NCBI RefSeq assembly: GCF_000003815.2
Contig: NC_049992.1
Location: 16,398,189 to 16,462,188, forward strand
Length of the DNA stretch: 64,000 nt
Origin: Branchiostoma floridae
Lineage: Eukaryota; Chordata; Leptocardii; Amphioxiformes; Branchiostomatidae
Direction: 5' to 3'
The notes under the pieces were generated by a model that saw only the letters and a list, made by a program, of their open reading frames with translations, ran no database searches and was not told where the DNA came from. A program made the translations under genes and the position numbers. Position 1 is the first letter of the stretch. The number at the start of each line of letters is the position of its first letter. Below are positions 48,801 to 54,527 of the stretch, in pieces.

Positions 48801-48854
48801 GCTCGTCGTTCCAGCCCAACACCGAGCTCCCTTCGCCCGTCTTTCAGGAAGTAG
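2043..48854 (+). CDS. CROCC: Rootletin (ciliary rootlet coiled-coil protein), 49 exons seen, 5' end not seen
   Basis: Structural coiled-coil protein that polymerises into the ciliary rootlet below the basal body and, in vertebrates, links centrosomes with C-Nap1/CEP250 under NEK2 control. About 2,500 residues are covered here, against about 2,017 in human rootletin; the excess is in an expanded N-terminal exon array. Recognition rests on long collinear similarity, for example RKLQAYQDGQQRQAQLVQKL (exon 16), NAMLREQLDQA (exon 19), ARRELQELRRQVKMLDSE (exon 37), RGALRDFLQELKESQRDK (exon 39), VLQERLDSTRQALSEA (exons 44-45) and RTLEARERAHRQKIKGLEEQ (exon 48). Coiled coil is interrupted by Ser-Pro/Arg-rich linkers in exons 23 and 39, and a Ser-Pro-rich tail ends the protein (TAG 48852-48854). 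All exon phases agree. Part of exon 24 falls in an assembly gap. Exon coordinates are in the four block entries. Confidence 0.93.
4252..4829 (-). mobile_element. Mariner-family remnant with TIRs and TA target duplication
   Basis: Terminal inverted repeats of about 38 bp begin CGAGGGGCGTGCAAGAAGTA at 4252 and end with the complement at 4829, flanked by TA on both sides (4250-4251, 4830-4831), the Tc1/mariner target. On the minus strand, 4347-4646 encodes the N-terminal helix-turn-helix of a mariner transposase: IRFLYLKGRTPKKTFDEIN, then YGDDAPSYDLVKRWHPEFK and GRKSVETAPRPG. The DDE catalytic part is missing, so this is an internally deleted copy of 578 bp. It lies in the intron between exons 6 and 7. 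Confidence 0.85.
10070..10637 (-). mobile_element. LINE fragment: C-terminal end of reverse-transcriptase ORF2
   Basis: Minus-strand ORF 10637-10212 (141 codons) reads like the region after the RT domain of CR1/L2/Jockey-type LINEs: VEMVQRRAARYVTNNYQR, then LGWQSLQSRRKNARLITMYK and FFPRTIQEWNELEPGV, ending in FKTELGRALL. The matching 3' tail probably continues to about 10070. There are no RT catalytic motifs, so this is a 5'-truncated dead copy, antisense to rootletin. Confidence 0.8.
10816..10829 (+). promoter_or_regulatory. X-box-like site in intron 16
   Basis: GTTGCT-TT-AGTAAC differs from the RFX X-box consensus GTNRCC(N)RGYAAC at one position (the sixth base). It lies in the rootletin intron and could be a second RFX site. 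One such near-match in 8 kb is not strong evidence alone. Confidence 0.25.
11361..13507. mobile_element. CpG-rich 2.1-kb DNA transposon with TIRs and GGACG-rich subterminal arrays, unclassified
   Basis: The ends are inverted copies of CCTCTGTGAAAATTCAAGCG (11361-11380, complement ending 13507). Just inside each end, roughly 400 bp on the left and 200 bp on the right are packed with CGGACG/CGTCC words in both orientations, like subterminal transposase-binding repeats. The middle (about 11850-13200) is AT-richer with no convincing transposase. No clean target duplication was found at the edges. Long minus-strand ORFs at the left end are by-products of the CpG-rich repeats, not proteins. Probably a non-autonomous element. 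Confidence 0.75.
13994..14033. promoter_or_regulatory. Clustered RFX-like and FOXJ1-like sites in intron 16
   Basis: GTTGCCAAGGAGAC (13994-14007) and GTTGCTAGGAGAC (14021-14033) are imperfect RFX X-box-like motifs. Between them TTGTTTAC (14012-14019) is the complement of GTAAACAA, a forkhead site of the type FOXJ1 uses. RFX and FOXJ1 act together on motile-cilium genes. Seen: the three words within 40 bp. Inferred: an intronic ciliary enhancer or alternative promoter. Confidence 0.35.
17902..27252 (+). CDS. CROCC: Rootletin exons 17-23
   Basis: Exons: 17902-17985, 22509-22636, 23511-23676, 24341-24447, 24970-25273, 25873-26051, 27075-27252. Phases run 0, 0/2, 2/0, 0/2, 2/0, 0/2, 2/0 and all fit. 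Exon 17 starts VLQYKK and exon 18 ends KLEEEQQR, both hallmarks of rootletin; exon 19 carries NAMLREQLDQA; exon 20 carries FNSYFSQEHGRLLGLWRTVM; exon 21 is about 101 codons of charged coil; exon 22 includes ALRDIANVVITDADGVGEKD. Exon 23 is not coiled coil: it has repeated TSPSRLR/SPSPSRRSPSRGRSP motifs, then returns to the coil with ALQKRQLQVQ. Vertebrate rootletin has a Ser-Pro-Arg linker at the same place. Exon 17 has a second donor 21 nt downstream, and a 48-nt cassette lies between exons 22 and 23. Confidence 0.92.
17986..18006 (+). other. CROCC: Alternative one-heptad extension of rootletin exon 17 (tandem donors)
   Basis: Exon 17 ends at GAC before GTAAGT (17986). Exactly 21 nt later a second GTAAGT (18007) follows GAT. 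Using the second donor keeps the frame and adds seven residues (VSLARGD), turning 28 residues into 35, which are the two commonest exon sizes in the upstream array. Both donors match the consensus fully through +6. Which one is used cannot be told from sequence. Confidence 0.5.
18109..18304. mobile_element. Palindromic MITE, about 196 bp
   Basis: GCTAGTTCACCTTTATCCAC at 18109 is repeated inverted at 18304 (complement begins GCTAGTTCACCCTTATTTGT). Each arm also contains AACCTATATCCGTTGT and an AAACAAGGTA word, giving arms of about 70 bp around a short AT-rich centre. No coding capacity. It lies about 100 bp after the exon 17 donors. Confidence 0.75.
18305..22508. other. Rootletin intron 17, remainder
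   Basis: AT-rich intron with no coding exon found. It contains the roughly 170-bp tandem repeat at 21660-22165. The exon 18 acceptor follows a clear pyrimidine tract (TTCATTTTTCAG). Confidence 0.6.
21660..22165. repeat. Three-copy tandem repeat of about 165-181 bp
   Basis: The words ATTTGGACAT(T/A)A(A/G)GTTGATGA, GCTTATTTTCCGTGTTATTGC, AACAACAATGAACTGAGGAC and GGGCGTGGCCTGAAGTACCA recur in the same order three times (anchors at 21685, 21850, 22031). The copies differ by scattered substitutions and small indels. No coding function. Confidence 0.85.
22674..23041. mobile_element. MITE of 368 bp with TTA target duplication (PIF/Harbinger-like)
   Basis: Left end GGCCCAATCTATACACAG and right end, read as complement, GGCACGATCTAGACACGG form TIRs of about 32 bp reaching an inner GATATC. 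TTA flanks both sides (22671-22673, 23042-23044). A 3-bp TWA duplication is typical of PIF/Harbinger. The interior has a direct repeat of GTCGGGGACCCCTGCTAAGC-type sequence. The element starts 38 bp after the donor of rootletin exon 18. Confidence 0.8.
23085..23335. repeat. Two-copy tandem repeat of about 120 bp
   Basis: CCGCTCTACA, GTAGAA(T)CATT, GATGAAAGTCATGAGTCT and TTTACATA-type words recur in order from 23090 and from 23212. Diverged intronic duplication with no further function seen. Confidence 0.7.
23700..24055. repeat. 90-bp minisatellite, about four copies
   Basis: CACCATTTC(T/A)TAAACAAAAG, then CCAGTGCTTGGTTTGATCTT and GGAGATGCCAACAGAAAA, recurs at 23709, 23799, 23889 and about 23977. 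The first three copies are nearly identical; the fourth and a trailing fragment are diverged. It begins 24 bp after the exon 19 donor. Confidence 0.9.
25545..25880. repeat. Tandem duplication that copied the acceptor of rootletin exon 22
   Basis: The last roughly 170 bp of intron 21, including the real acceptor and first bases of exon 22 (CCCCTCCAG|GAGACC, exon starts 25873), has an upstream copy ending GCTCCTCCAG|GAAACC (about 25684-25698). Shared words include GTCAAAGACA(C/T)AAATCTGTTT and CTGAATACTGG(C/T)AGT. Splicing into the upstream copy would add a few codons and then a stop. Confidence 0.8.
26555..26602 (+). CDS. CROCC: Candidate 48-nt cassette exon of rootletin
   Basis: A strong acceptor (pyrimidine tract ending CCCTGTGTAG) and a perfect donor (GTAAGT at 26603) enclose 48 nt that enter in phase 2 and leave in phase 2, exactly as needed between exon 22 (ends AG) and exon 23 (starts G). 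Inclusion inserts 16 residues, AVAWESWRFFNRLTIQ, into the start of the Ser-Pro-Arg linker without breaking the frame. The Trp/Phe-rich peptide is unlike the surrounding coil and has no counterpart I recall in vertebrate rootletin. It may be an alternative exon or chance. Confidence 0.45.
27229..27480. repeat. Three-copy tandem repeat of about 100 bp including the end and donor of exon 23
   Basis: The end of exon 23 and its donor (GCAGAAACGTCAACTCCAAG, TCCAG|GTACAG) recur in the intron at about 27331 (GCAGGAACGTCCATGTCCAT) and 27436 (GCAGAAACGTCAAGTCCATG), each followed by GTACAGAC..ACTA and a CAAACAT(G/T)CTAGACAAAAAT-like word. The intronic copies have lost the AG|GT junction (now CATGTACAG), so they are decayed duplicates. 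Confidence 0.8.
28221..36117 (+). CDS. CROCC: Rootletin exons 24-34
   Basis: Exons: 28221 to about 28308 (3' end in gap), 28731-28982, 29348-29492, 29925-30038, 30469-30625, 31137-31243, 32142-32312, 34013-34163, 34704-34939, 35367-35480, 35921-36117. Phases agree throughout; exon 24 must end in phase 2 inside the gap. Continuous charged coiled coil follows vertebrate rootletin: LQAANADLQHQRDSLEDEKD (exon 25), KAEIAESLSK (26), LELEISKLKTEEAGLRDSLL (27), LNKMIMQLEAEKASL (28), LVVQLTAAEREN (30), RKEQLEGENQTILLNKEAL (31), SHEEDVDRLMREKE (32), EELNEELEALAQDKDESLLL (33) and MERMKRDAYSKQEQDKTTIN (34). No hinges in this stretch. Confidence 0.92.
28308..28407. other. Assembly gap inside rootletin exon 24
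   Basis: 100 N. Sequence enters the gap in frame (ending DNERRR) and leaves in intron. Compared with vertebrate rootletin, a short stretch of coiled coil is missing before exon 25. The gap is an assembly feature, not a broken gene. Confidence 0.95.
28612..28684. repeat. Dispersed repeat with GATACA tail, copy 1
   Basis: AAGCTGGTGTGTTACGACGA, then CGGTTATACCGGCTATAT and a (GATACA)n tail. The same sequence occurs at 38272-38330 in another rootletin intron. It looks like the 3' end of a SINE or LINE family; no coding part is present. Confidence 0.65.
29640..29860. repeat. Two-copy tandem repeat of about 120 bp
   Basis: TCATGATGGTTTT, GGTCA(G/A)TAGTTTCA, ATATTGGAAAGATG, GGTTTTGTAAG and GCAACACAT(T/G)GACTGA recur in the same order in two adjacent blocks. 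It lies just before the exon 27 acceptor but does not include it. Confidence 0.75.
30018..30256. repeat. Duplicated end and donor of rootletin exon 27
   Basis: Exon 27 ends AGGGCCTGGGACAG|GTAAGAACATAATACATT (donor at 30039). About 200 bp into the intron, near 30220-30255, AGGGCCTGGGACAGGTAAGA recurs, followed by ACATGATACATT. The copy keeps an intact consensus donor but I see no acceptor and coding exon in front of it. Confidence 0.8.
31630..31925. repeat. Possible small inverted-repeat element
   Basis: ATTTTATGTCATACCTG near 31630 faces a loose inverted copy (CAGGTGAGTATGACATACAT) at about 31901-31920. The interior is locally CpG-rich (CGATACGG, CGTATCGCAC). It abuts the palindrome at 31923-32064. 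No target duplication was confirmed. Confidence 0.4.
31923..32064. mobile_element. Foldback palindrome of about 142 bp in intron 29
   Basis: The left arm starts ATACAACACGGTGTATTCCG and contains TCAGCCCTCCCGCGGGTCGG; the right arm, read as complement, starts ATACAACACGGTGTGTTCCG and contains TCAGCCCGACCGCGGGTCGG. Arms are about 60 bp with a short loop, giving a strong hairpin. The high CpG content contrasts with the AT-rich intron. Most likely a MITE. It ends about 77 bp before the exon 30 acceptor. Confidence 0.75.
32313..34012. other. Rootletin intron 30
   Basis: 1.7 kb with no ORF, transposon end or coding exon that I can support. Contains a run of C at about 33628. Confidence 0.6.
34564..34720. 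repeat. Duplicated acceptor of rootletin exon 32
   Basis: The real acceptor GAACTCCAG|TTGAGATTGGGC (exon starts 34704) has an upstream near-copy AAACTCCAG|TTGAGATCTGGC at about 34568-34588. The upstream copy keeps AG and the first bases of the exon but then diverges. Another duplication across a splice junction in this gene, although here the shared block is only about 20 bp. Confidence 0.6.
36258..36335 (+). mobile_element. Decayed tRNA-derived SINE
   Basis: AGCCAAGTGAGTGTTTGCCT followed after a spacer by CATAAGTTTGATCCCTGGCC resembles tRNA A-box and B-box promoter words (B-box like GTTTGATCCC). It is too diverged and short to be a functional tRNA gene. Confidence 0.5.
36546..48854 (+). CDS. 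CROCC: Rootletin exons 35-49, C-terminal part and stop
   Basis: Exons: 36546-36721, 37226-37411, 37851-38206, 38620-38788, 39242-39621, 39975-40095, 40557-40720, 41127-41306, 42016-42156, 44275-44414, 45380-45509, 45997-46197, 47511-47680, 47958-48099, 48456-48854. Phases agree throughout. Exon 37 (119 codons) and exon 38 are classic rootletin coil (RRELQELRRQVKMLD, LSLKLSAADGRVNGLEAEL). Exon 39 contains a basic Ser-Pro linker (GISRMGRSPSPG, RSPSPTRRGRPTSPTKG) and then DPEVVRGALRDFLQEL, as in vertebrates. Exons 40-48 return to coil. Exon 49 ends with about 60 residues of SPSR/SSPTP-type low-complexity sequence and SFRK before TAG. This tail is longer and more Ser/Pro-rich than the human C-terminus as I recall it. 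Confidence 0.93.
37400..37610. repeat. Purine-rich GGAA/GAAGG low-complexity tract
   Basis: Strong strand asymmetry: AGGAATGAAGGAAGGAAGAA-like sequence over about 200 bp, starting at the exon 36 donor. Minus-strand ORFs here are Ser/Phe/Leu-rich artefacts of the tract. Confidence 0.8.
38272..38330. repeat. Dispersed repeat with GATACA tail, copy 2
   Basis: CAAGCTGGTGTGTTACGCCG, GTGGTTATACTGGCTATATA and GATACAGATACAG. Same family as 28612-28684, with point differences. Confidence 0.65.
38462..38590. repeat. Two-copy tandem repeat of about 60 bp
   Basis: GAAAACAGTCTACTT, then GATGCAAAACTCCTT and (C/T)GTTCA-like sequence, occurs twice in a row. It ends just before the pyrimidine tract of exon 38 and does not contain the acceptor itself. 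Confidence 0.75.
42161..43749. mobile_element. Harbinger-like element (1.59 kb) inserted at the exon 43 splice donor
   Basis: TIRs of about 43 bp: GGGACTGTACGATATTTATC at the left, GGGACCGTACGATATTTATC as complement at the right, each followed by a G-rich run and GAGGGCTGGTGC. TAA flanks both sides (42158-42160, 43750-43752), a 3-bp TWA duplication typical of PIF/Harbinger. Both ends carry repeats of GGGAGGGCCATGTTAATTTT type, in the same orientation. No transposase is visible, so it is probably non-autonomous. The left TAA is bases +2 to +4 of the intron after exon 43, so the donor reads GTAA|GGG with the element supplying +5. Confidence 0.88.
44941..45282. mobile_element. hAT-family MITE, 342 bp, with 8-bp target duplication
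   Basis: TIRs CAGGGCTCTAGCCAGC at both ends, flanked by a perfect 8-bp direct repeat CTTCAGAG (44933-44940 and 45283-45290). The 8-bp duplication and CAGGG-type ends are typical of hAT elements. Inside are repeated CCGTCA(G)TTGACGG words. No transposase. It lies in the intron before exon 45. The intact duplication suggests a fairly recent insertion. Confidence 0.92.
45537..45690 (+). mobile_element. tRNA-derived SINE
   Basis: GGTGGCCTTGTGGTTAGGGT (A-box like) and CCAAGTTCAAATTCCTGATG (B-box like) at tRNA-like spacing, followed by TGTGCCCTTGGGAAAGGCAC and TTAACGACAATTTCCTC, a body motif shared by many marine-animal SINEs. It starts about 30 bp after the donor of exon 45. It is not a functional tRNA gene. 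Confidence 0.75.
46433..47293. mobile_element. Harbinger-like non-autonomous element, 861 bp, TTA target duplication
   Basis: TIRs of about 30 bp: GGCCATGTTGATTTGATTAT at the left, GGCCACGTTGATTTGATTAT as complement at the right, both followed by ATGGATGACATCC. TTA flanks both sides (46430-46432, 47294-47296). ORFs spanning it resemble nothing I recognise and there is no transposase. The same terminal sequence occurs alone at 58212, so the family is repeated in the window. Confidence 0.88.
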
Positions 48855-50710
48855 AGTGTGACTGGGCGCGTTTATTATGACCTTTGACACAGTGTTAAGC
48901 TCACGAGCCAAAGCAAACAAGTCCCTCTAAGAACAAGACTAGTTATTCTGCCGGTTGTAGCTGACAAACAATTAGACATCTGTGCTTCTTGATATTTCAG
49001 GAATTTCTCCGCCATCTTTTGATGAAATTTGAATCTCGTGCACTGAAATTCTAACACGGTGTTTTGCACCTTTAACTTCCCACTGCAGGGAAAAATTATA
49101 TATATATGTATGAATTATAGGTAGCACTTTTGAGGCAATAAGAGACTTGTTGATGTCCCGATATATGCAAACATTCATAGCAGACTGTAGCCGAGCATAG
49201 AAAACAAGAAAACATTTTTGCACAGTACCGTAGCATTGAAAACCAGTAAACAAGGAAGGTGCTTTTTTTATGCGATCTGATCTTTGCAGTGTGCCTTTCT
49301 CTTTGGTGCAGCAAAGACCCATGTGTGCAGCTAAGAAATAAACTTAAGAATCATCTAAGAAACGTAGCGTACTATTGTGACAATGATCATTCCACAAGGT
49401 ACTCAATTTTTACAAAATAGTCGAGGAATTTACTCCAATCTATTCCATAGGGCTGTAGAGAAAGTTTGGGAACAGTAGACATATCAGGATTTTCTGAATG
49501 ATTCGGTAGAAAACTGGGAGCAACTATATCATGTGGGCAGGGAGACTTAGCTTTATCTATACTATAATTTGCACCTGTTTGTGATGTATAGAGTGATACG
49601 TGATTGAGATATTTTCCAATATGCGCAGTGTGCAAAAAAATATAGCATAGAGGATGATATTAATTATAATCAAAAGGGAAGAGTTTGAGTTTATTTGAAA
49701 AGTGTGTGCGATAGGATTCGGATGTTGACACTTGACACAGTTAGAAATCAGGTTGTGCTTGTCTTTTACTAATAGCGTGAAGAACAACGTGTGAAAGAGC
49801 ATTGCTAGCATGCTGTTATTAACTTTCATGTAGTTTGGATGAATCATTACTTCTCAAGTGTAGTGTGGAAGGAAGGCAATAAGAGTTGAATGGTACTGGC
49901 AGACATTGTGACAGAATGATTTTATGACAGAAGAAGTAATGAAGAATGTTTATATATTGATATATCGATTGTGTGAAAAGCCACTTGTATGGCAATCTTT
50001 GACTTAGTGTAAAGCTTGTGTGTATGTGAGACGTAAGGTTGTGGACTTGTCCTCCCCCGCCCNNNNNNNNNNNNNNNNNNNNNNNNNNNNNNNNNNNNNN
50101 NNNNNNNNNNNNNNNNNNNNNNNNNNNNNNNNNNNNNNNNNNNNNNNNNNNNNNNNNNNNNNCGAACCGATCGATGATGTAAAACATTTCTATGACAATA
50201 TTTCCACCTGGATTGGTATGTAATAGAAGCAGTGGATACCGTGACAAAGTTTTTTTGCATTGCCTACTGATAAAGGATGTACATGATTTGCTAAGTAAGA
50301 GGAGTGGGTAAGAAATTATAACGTCTGCAGTGAGATCAGTTTGTAGTGTTCTGTACCCTTCCATACGTTTTGATGTAGCTTTATATTTGTGTGTAATGAA
50401 GTATTAGTATGTTCTGATTCCACTTTGTTCTCAATGTAGTCATTTGCATGTAGATCATTTCTAAAGGTAGTAGCTTGTAGAAATATGTGTCTCCAACTGA
50501 TTGGAGGGTATTTTTCAGCATTTTTTGCACAAATCATCAATGTTGATGTCTTCACAAGTCCGTCCGTTGTGAACTTATTTTTGCCTTTCTGCAATTTTGG
50601 TTGTCAGGGCTGAGAGTATGAAGAAGATTGTGAATTGTTTCTGTATGTCACCTTGTGCACCAAATGGTTTTACTAACGGTTGGGAACCAATAAAGAGTGT
50701 ATTTTGGTGT
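48855..50710 (+). other. CROCC: Probable rootletin 3'UTR with two poly(A) signals
   Basis: AT-rich sequence after the stop codon. AATAAA occurs at 49337-49342 and at 50689-50694, the second followed by a GT-rich stretch. The second end (from about 50388) is duplicated at 61254-61722, AATAAA included. A 100-N gap lies at 50063-50162. There is no ORF of substance. That the 3'UTR reaches the distal signal is inference. Confidence 0.5.
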
Positions 50711-50869
50711 GGAAAATTCTCTTGTGCTTTGTGATTATTACTTGCTTCTTGTTAGTGTTGTATATATACTATTTTTTCAAATGCGGAAATACAGAATATA
50801 GCCAAGCAAAGCATCGGTCTGAGGAAGACCTAACCACAGTAAAGAAAAGAAAACTGAAGGGGTATGGGC

Positions 50870-52545
50870 AATGGAAAACTTATAGGAACAAAACAACCGA
50901 GAAAGTTGGAGTCAACTAGTTGCCGGACGTTCTCTGGTACTCAAACGGTCAAATACTAGTAGACTAAGGGATAGATGGGATGACCATGATATTCAGTTAG
51001 TATAATGGCCCTGTGTAACTTTTGAGTGGAGATTCCGTGAGATTCACTCTACGAAAATTCTTGTAAAGAGGACATGCAGAAACGTTTCTGCTAGTTTCGG
51101 GACACTGAAGAAGTCTATGTATGAATAAATGAATGATAGCCTTCATAAGTTTATTGTACATCCATTACTTCCCCTATCGGTATAAGCACTGGCATACACA
51201 TACAAAAGTCGTAACAAATTACACATACTGTCAGAACTGATACTAATCTAAAACATGAGTTCAAATAGGTTGGTTCCACTTTCCTATTTTACTCCCGTTT
51301 GATCGCATCTAGTGATGTTAGAAATATAGAATGAAATGTAATTGTTGTACATATAGTTTGGTCAAATAAATGAAACGATTTTTCAGTACTAGACGTAAAT
51401 TCAGAGAGAGGAAACTTTCTTATAATGATTAAAATAATGGTTTCTATAGTTACTGTGTAAGCTACAATCTACATTGGGCTGAATGAAAAAATACCCAGAC
51501 GAGAGACATTTAAAACATAATAGGTGATAATGGGGACACAATACACATCATCATCATGTAGCAGAAAAGGCGGGCCGACTGTCGGATAATTACACGATTT
51601 CCTTTTATCCCAGGAAACGTCTAGAACAGTAGGGATGAAAGCTGCTTTGCATGATTGGTACATTCATGGACCTGATAGTAGCAGTACAGTCGCGCGACCC
51701 CCCAAATTCGATAGATATGTACGGTAAACTTTAAAAAAGTCATCTGTGACGTATTCAACCAATCGCATTAGACAGTAAACTCGGGGACAACACAGAACAC
51801 ATTCAACATACTATAGTATATCAAACTTGCCATGTAGAACAACATCTCATCACTGCTTTAAGTTAAAGTAAAGTAAACTAAAACTGGAATACTACATACA
51901 CATTCAAGCAAAGAACATAGCTTTACAGAATCGATACGACTTCTATGGAACAAATACAAATTTTACGGAATGCATGCGCATACGACCCTTACGCGTAAGA
52001 AACACGTAAAATTCACGTTTCTTAGAGTGGATCGTTTGTAACGTTGTAGATTCCGTAAAATTCGTACAATGTATAAACTTTGAACTCAAAAGCCATAAAT
52101 TTGCACACAAAATGATATAAAAGAAATCATCGCGTTTTTATTTCCAATCGGGGTTGAAAAGGGATTATCAATATCAGAGAGCGGTTACCCCTTAAAACAA
52201 AACTTTTCCTAAGATTGAGAAACGAATTTAGTCACTATAAAGGTAACCAAACAATGTATGAAATCAATCTGTTTGTGCTGATACAATTTTTTAAAAAGTT
52301 TTGTGATTAACCCTGAATTTGCACTTTTAGTATATTGTTTATAAATGATTATGTAGGATAATGTTCAACCAGCTTGGGAGATTTTTCGTTTGGTCTTAGT
52401 CCTTAGTCAGAAGTTAATCTTTTTTTGAGAGACAAAGTTAATTGTATCATTCTAGAAGCTTGAAGACTCTTGGAGGTTGGCGTCGGCTTTCTGAAAGAAC
52501 AAAAGGACTGGTGATGATCAAAACAGATCAGTGGCAATTCCCTTT
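50870..52545. other. Intergenic sequence between rootletin and FoxE-a
   Basis: AT-rich, no coding or mobile element recognised. It could hold FoxE regulatory DNA, but nothing specific can be supported. Confidence 0.5.
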
Positions 52546-52799
52546 CGAACAATAACTACAACAACAAACCCTTTACCTGCCCGACCAAGCTGGAAAAGAT
52601 GCGCTCCGATTGTTTACACGTTCATTTATTACCTGTATTGTTTGTTTCTATGTGTCGGCATGTCACAATAAGAACAATAGACGAAGGGAAGTCTTTGATG
52701 CACAGTTTAAAAACGCCACGCGCTAAATTCAAACCACAGTTCGCTACTGACTCTTGGCAACAACGCGAGCACGTTCTCTCTCTACGATTTACTATCAGC
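52546..52799 (+). promoter_or_regulatory. FoxE: Conserved upstream block of FoxE-a with TATA-like box
   Basis: From about 52546 to the start codon this sequence matches the 5' flank of FoxE-b (58327-58572) closely, for example ACAACAACAAACCCTTTACC and CGCTAAATTCAAACCACAGT. TTTAAAAA at 52706-52713 is TATA-like and kept in FoxE-b (58486-58493), 87 and 80 bp before the respective ATGs. A frame open upstream of the ATG in FoxE-a is broken in FoxE-b by a 7-nt length difference, which favours non-coding. Confidence 0.5.
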
Positions 52800-54527
52800 A
52801 TGACTGGAGAAAGCTTCTCGGCACAGATGAGCGGATCACCGGACGACAACCTCCCCCTGCACCGCTACGACACCGAGGGCATGCCGCAGGACGACCCGCC
52901 TCAGACCGGCAGCTTCCCGCCTACAGACCACAGCGGGCTCGGCACCACGTCTCCCTCGGACAAGGCCCAGCCCGATACCGAGAAGAACACCGAGTCAGCC
53001 AGCGCCAACCGTCGGCGCAGGAAGCAGAGACCCGCCGGCAAGCCTCCCTATAGCTACGTGGCCCTCATCACCATGGCCATCGTCAACTCTCCCGAGCGGA
53101 AAACCACCTTGGCGGGCATCTACAAGTTCATCATGGACCACTTCCCCTACTACCGGGAGGCCGACAAGAAGTGGCAGAACTCCATCCGCCACAACCTGAC
53201 GCTGAACGACTGTTTCGTCAAGCTGGCCCGCCATCCCAACCGTCCCGGCAAGGGCAGTCTGTGGGCGCTGGATCCCGGGGCAGAGGGCATGTTCGACAAC
53301 GGATCCTACCTCAGGAGAAGGAGCAGGTTAGAAACATTTGTTTGAAATGTTATTCATTTGTCCTTTTTCAAGCGTTGTGATTTAGACGCTATCCTGTTTT
53401 TCTGCGTTTTTTGTTTGTTCTGTTTGGATTCAAGCCATAGAACGACCTTGGAACTTGTACATGTATTGTAAACAGTGTTATTCCTGGCGGGTGCATTATT
53501 TTGCTTTAATAGACAGTCATGCTAAATACAATGTTTGCTTGTTTGTTTGTCTAGATACAAGAGATCGCACCAGACCAACAACAACCTCCTTCCCGCCAGC
53601 TACCCGCCCCAGGTCCCCGTGCCGTCCTACCCACCGCCGCCCTACCCCAACATGGCCCCCGTCACCGGCACCACCCCGCTCTTCCTCTCCACGCCCTACC
53701 CACAGACGACCTCGGCCCAGCCCTCGGCGCACCTCGGCACGTCGTACCGAGGGTCTCCGTCCAGTACCGGCGTGATGTCGGCCAGTCCGGACAGCTCGTC
53801 CACAGACGGCAGCGTGAGCGGAGGGTCGTCACCGGGCGGACAGACGTTAGGTGAGAACACATACTCAAGTAATTAATTCTTACCCTGTAAATAATACTAT
53901 TACTCTTCTTTATCTCAATGTCTGATCTGTGTTCTTTCTGATTTTAGCTGCCATATCTTATTATTTTCCCTATTAATAGTATTCAAACATGATGATCCTA
54001 GTCCCTACACAGTTGTCTCTGGGCGTATGTTGATTGCATCTGAAAAATGTATTCACTATGCTTAATTGCGCACGCTACAGTATTTTCTAAATATTTACTG
54101 ACCAAATGTCTAAATGTATTTTTATCTTTCTCCATCTTCAGGATTGTCTCCGGTTGACAGCAAAGCCTTCCAGCAAGGACTCCTCGCCACTGCGCCACCT
54201 AGCGGCTACAACAGCAGACCCACCCCCTTCACCAGCACAGCGGCCGCCGTGACGTCATACTCTGCCACATCCAACGCCAACCCCGCCGCTCTCTACCAGA
54301 GGTCGACCCCGCAGACACAGCCGCTCGCCAACAACTCGTCCTACGGGCCGCCTCACAGCGTGTACCGACCGTCTCCCTACACAGCCGCCGGTGCCGGAAA
54401 CAGCTACCCGCAGACGGGGATGTACAACGGCTACTCCGCGCCTCAGGGAAACAACGGCTACTATAACATGAACTCTTTGTCTCACTTCCAAGGTGGTAAC
54501 ATGGAGATGTACGCCAACTGTCTGTAA
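52800..54527 (+). CDS. FoxE: FoxE-type forkhead transcription factor, intact copy (FoxE-a)
   Basis: DNA-binding transcription factor. Three exons: 52800-53326, 53555-53850, 54142-54527 (TAA), 402 residues. The forkhead domain spans about residues 81-178, starting [14 protein letters not shown] and including [33 protein letters not shown] and [20 protein letters not shown] and HNLTLND point to the FoxE class, which has thyroid and lens roles in vertebrates and an endostyle/pharynx role in amphioxus. A basic stretch (RRRRKQR, 71-77) precedes the domain. Exons 2-3 encode a Pro/Ser/Tyr-rich C-terminus ending NMEMYANCL. Start chosen at [13 protein letters not shown] because it is shared with FoxE-b. 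An intron just inside the domain's C-terminal wing is unusual. Poly(A) signal at 54819-54824. Confidence 0.85.

Noticed and set aside
49819-50364. Minus-strand ORF of 181 codons
   Set aside because: Crosses a gap of N, which keeps the frame artificially open. No recognisable protein.
52599-52799. Upstream in-frame extension of FoxE-a from an ATG at 52599
   Set aside because: The same region in FoxE-b carries a 7-nt deletion that breaks the frame before the shared MTGESF start, and the stretch contains the TATA-like box.
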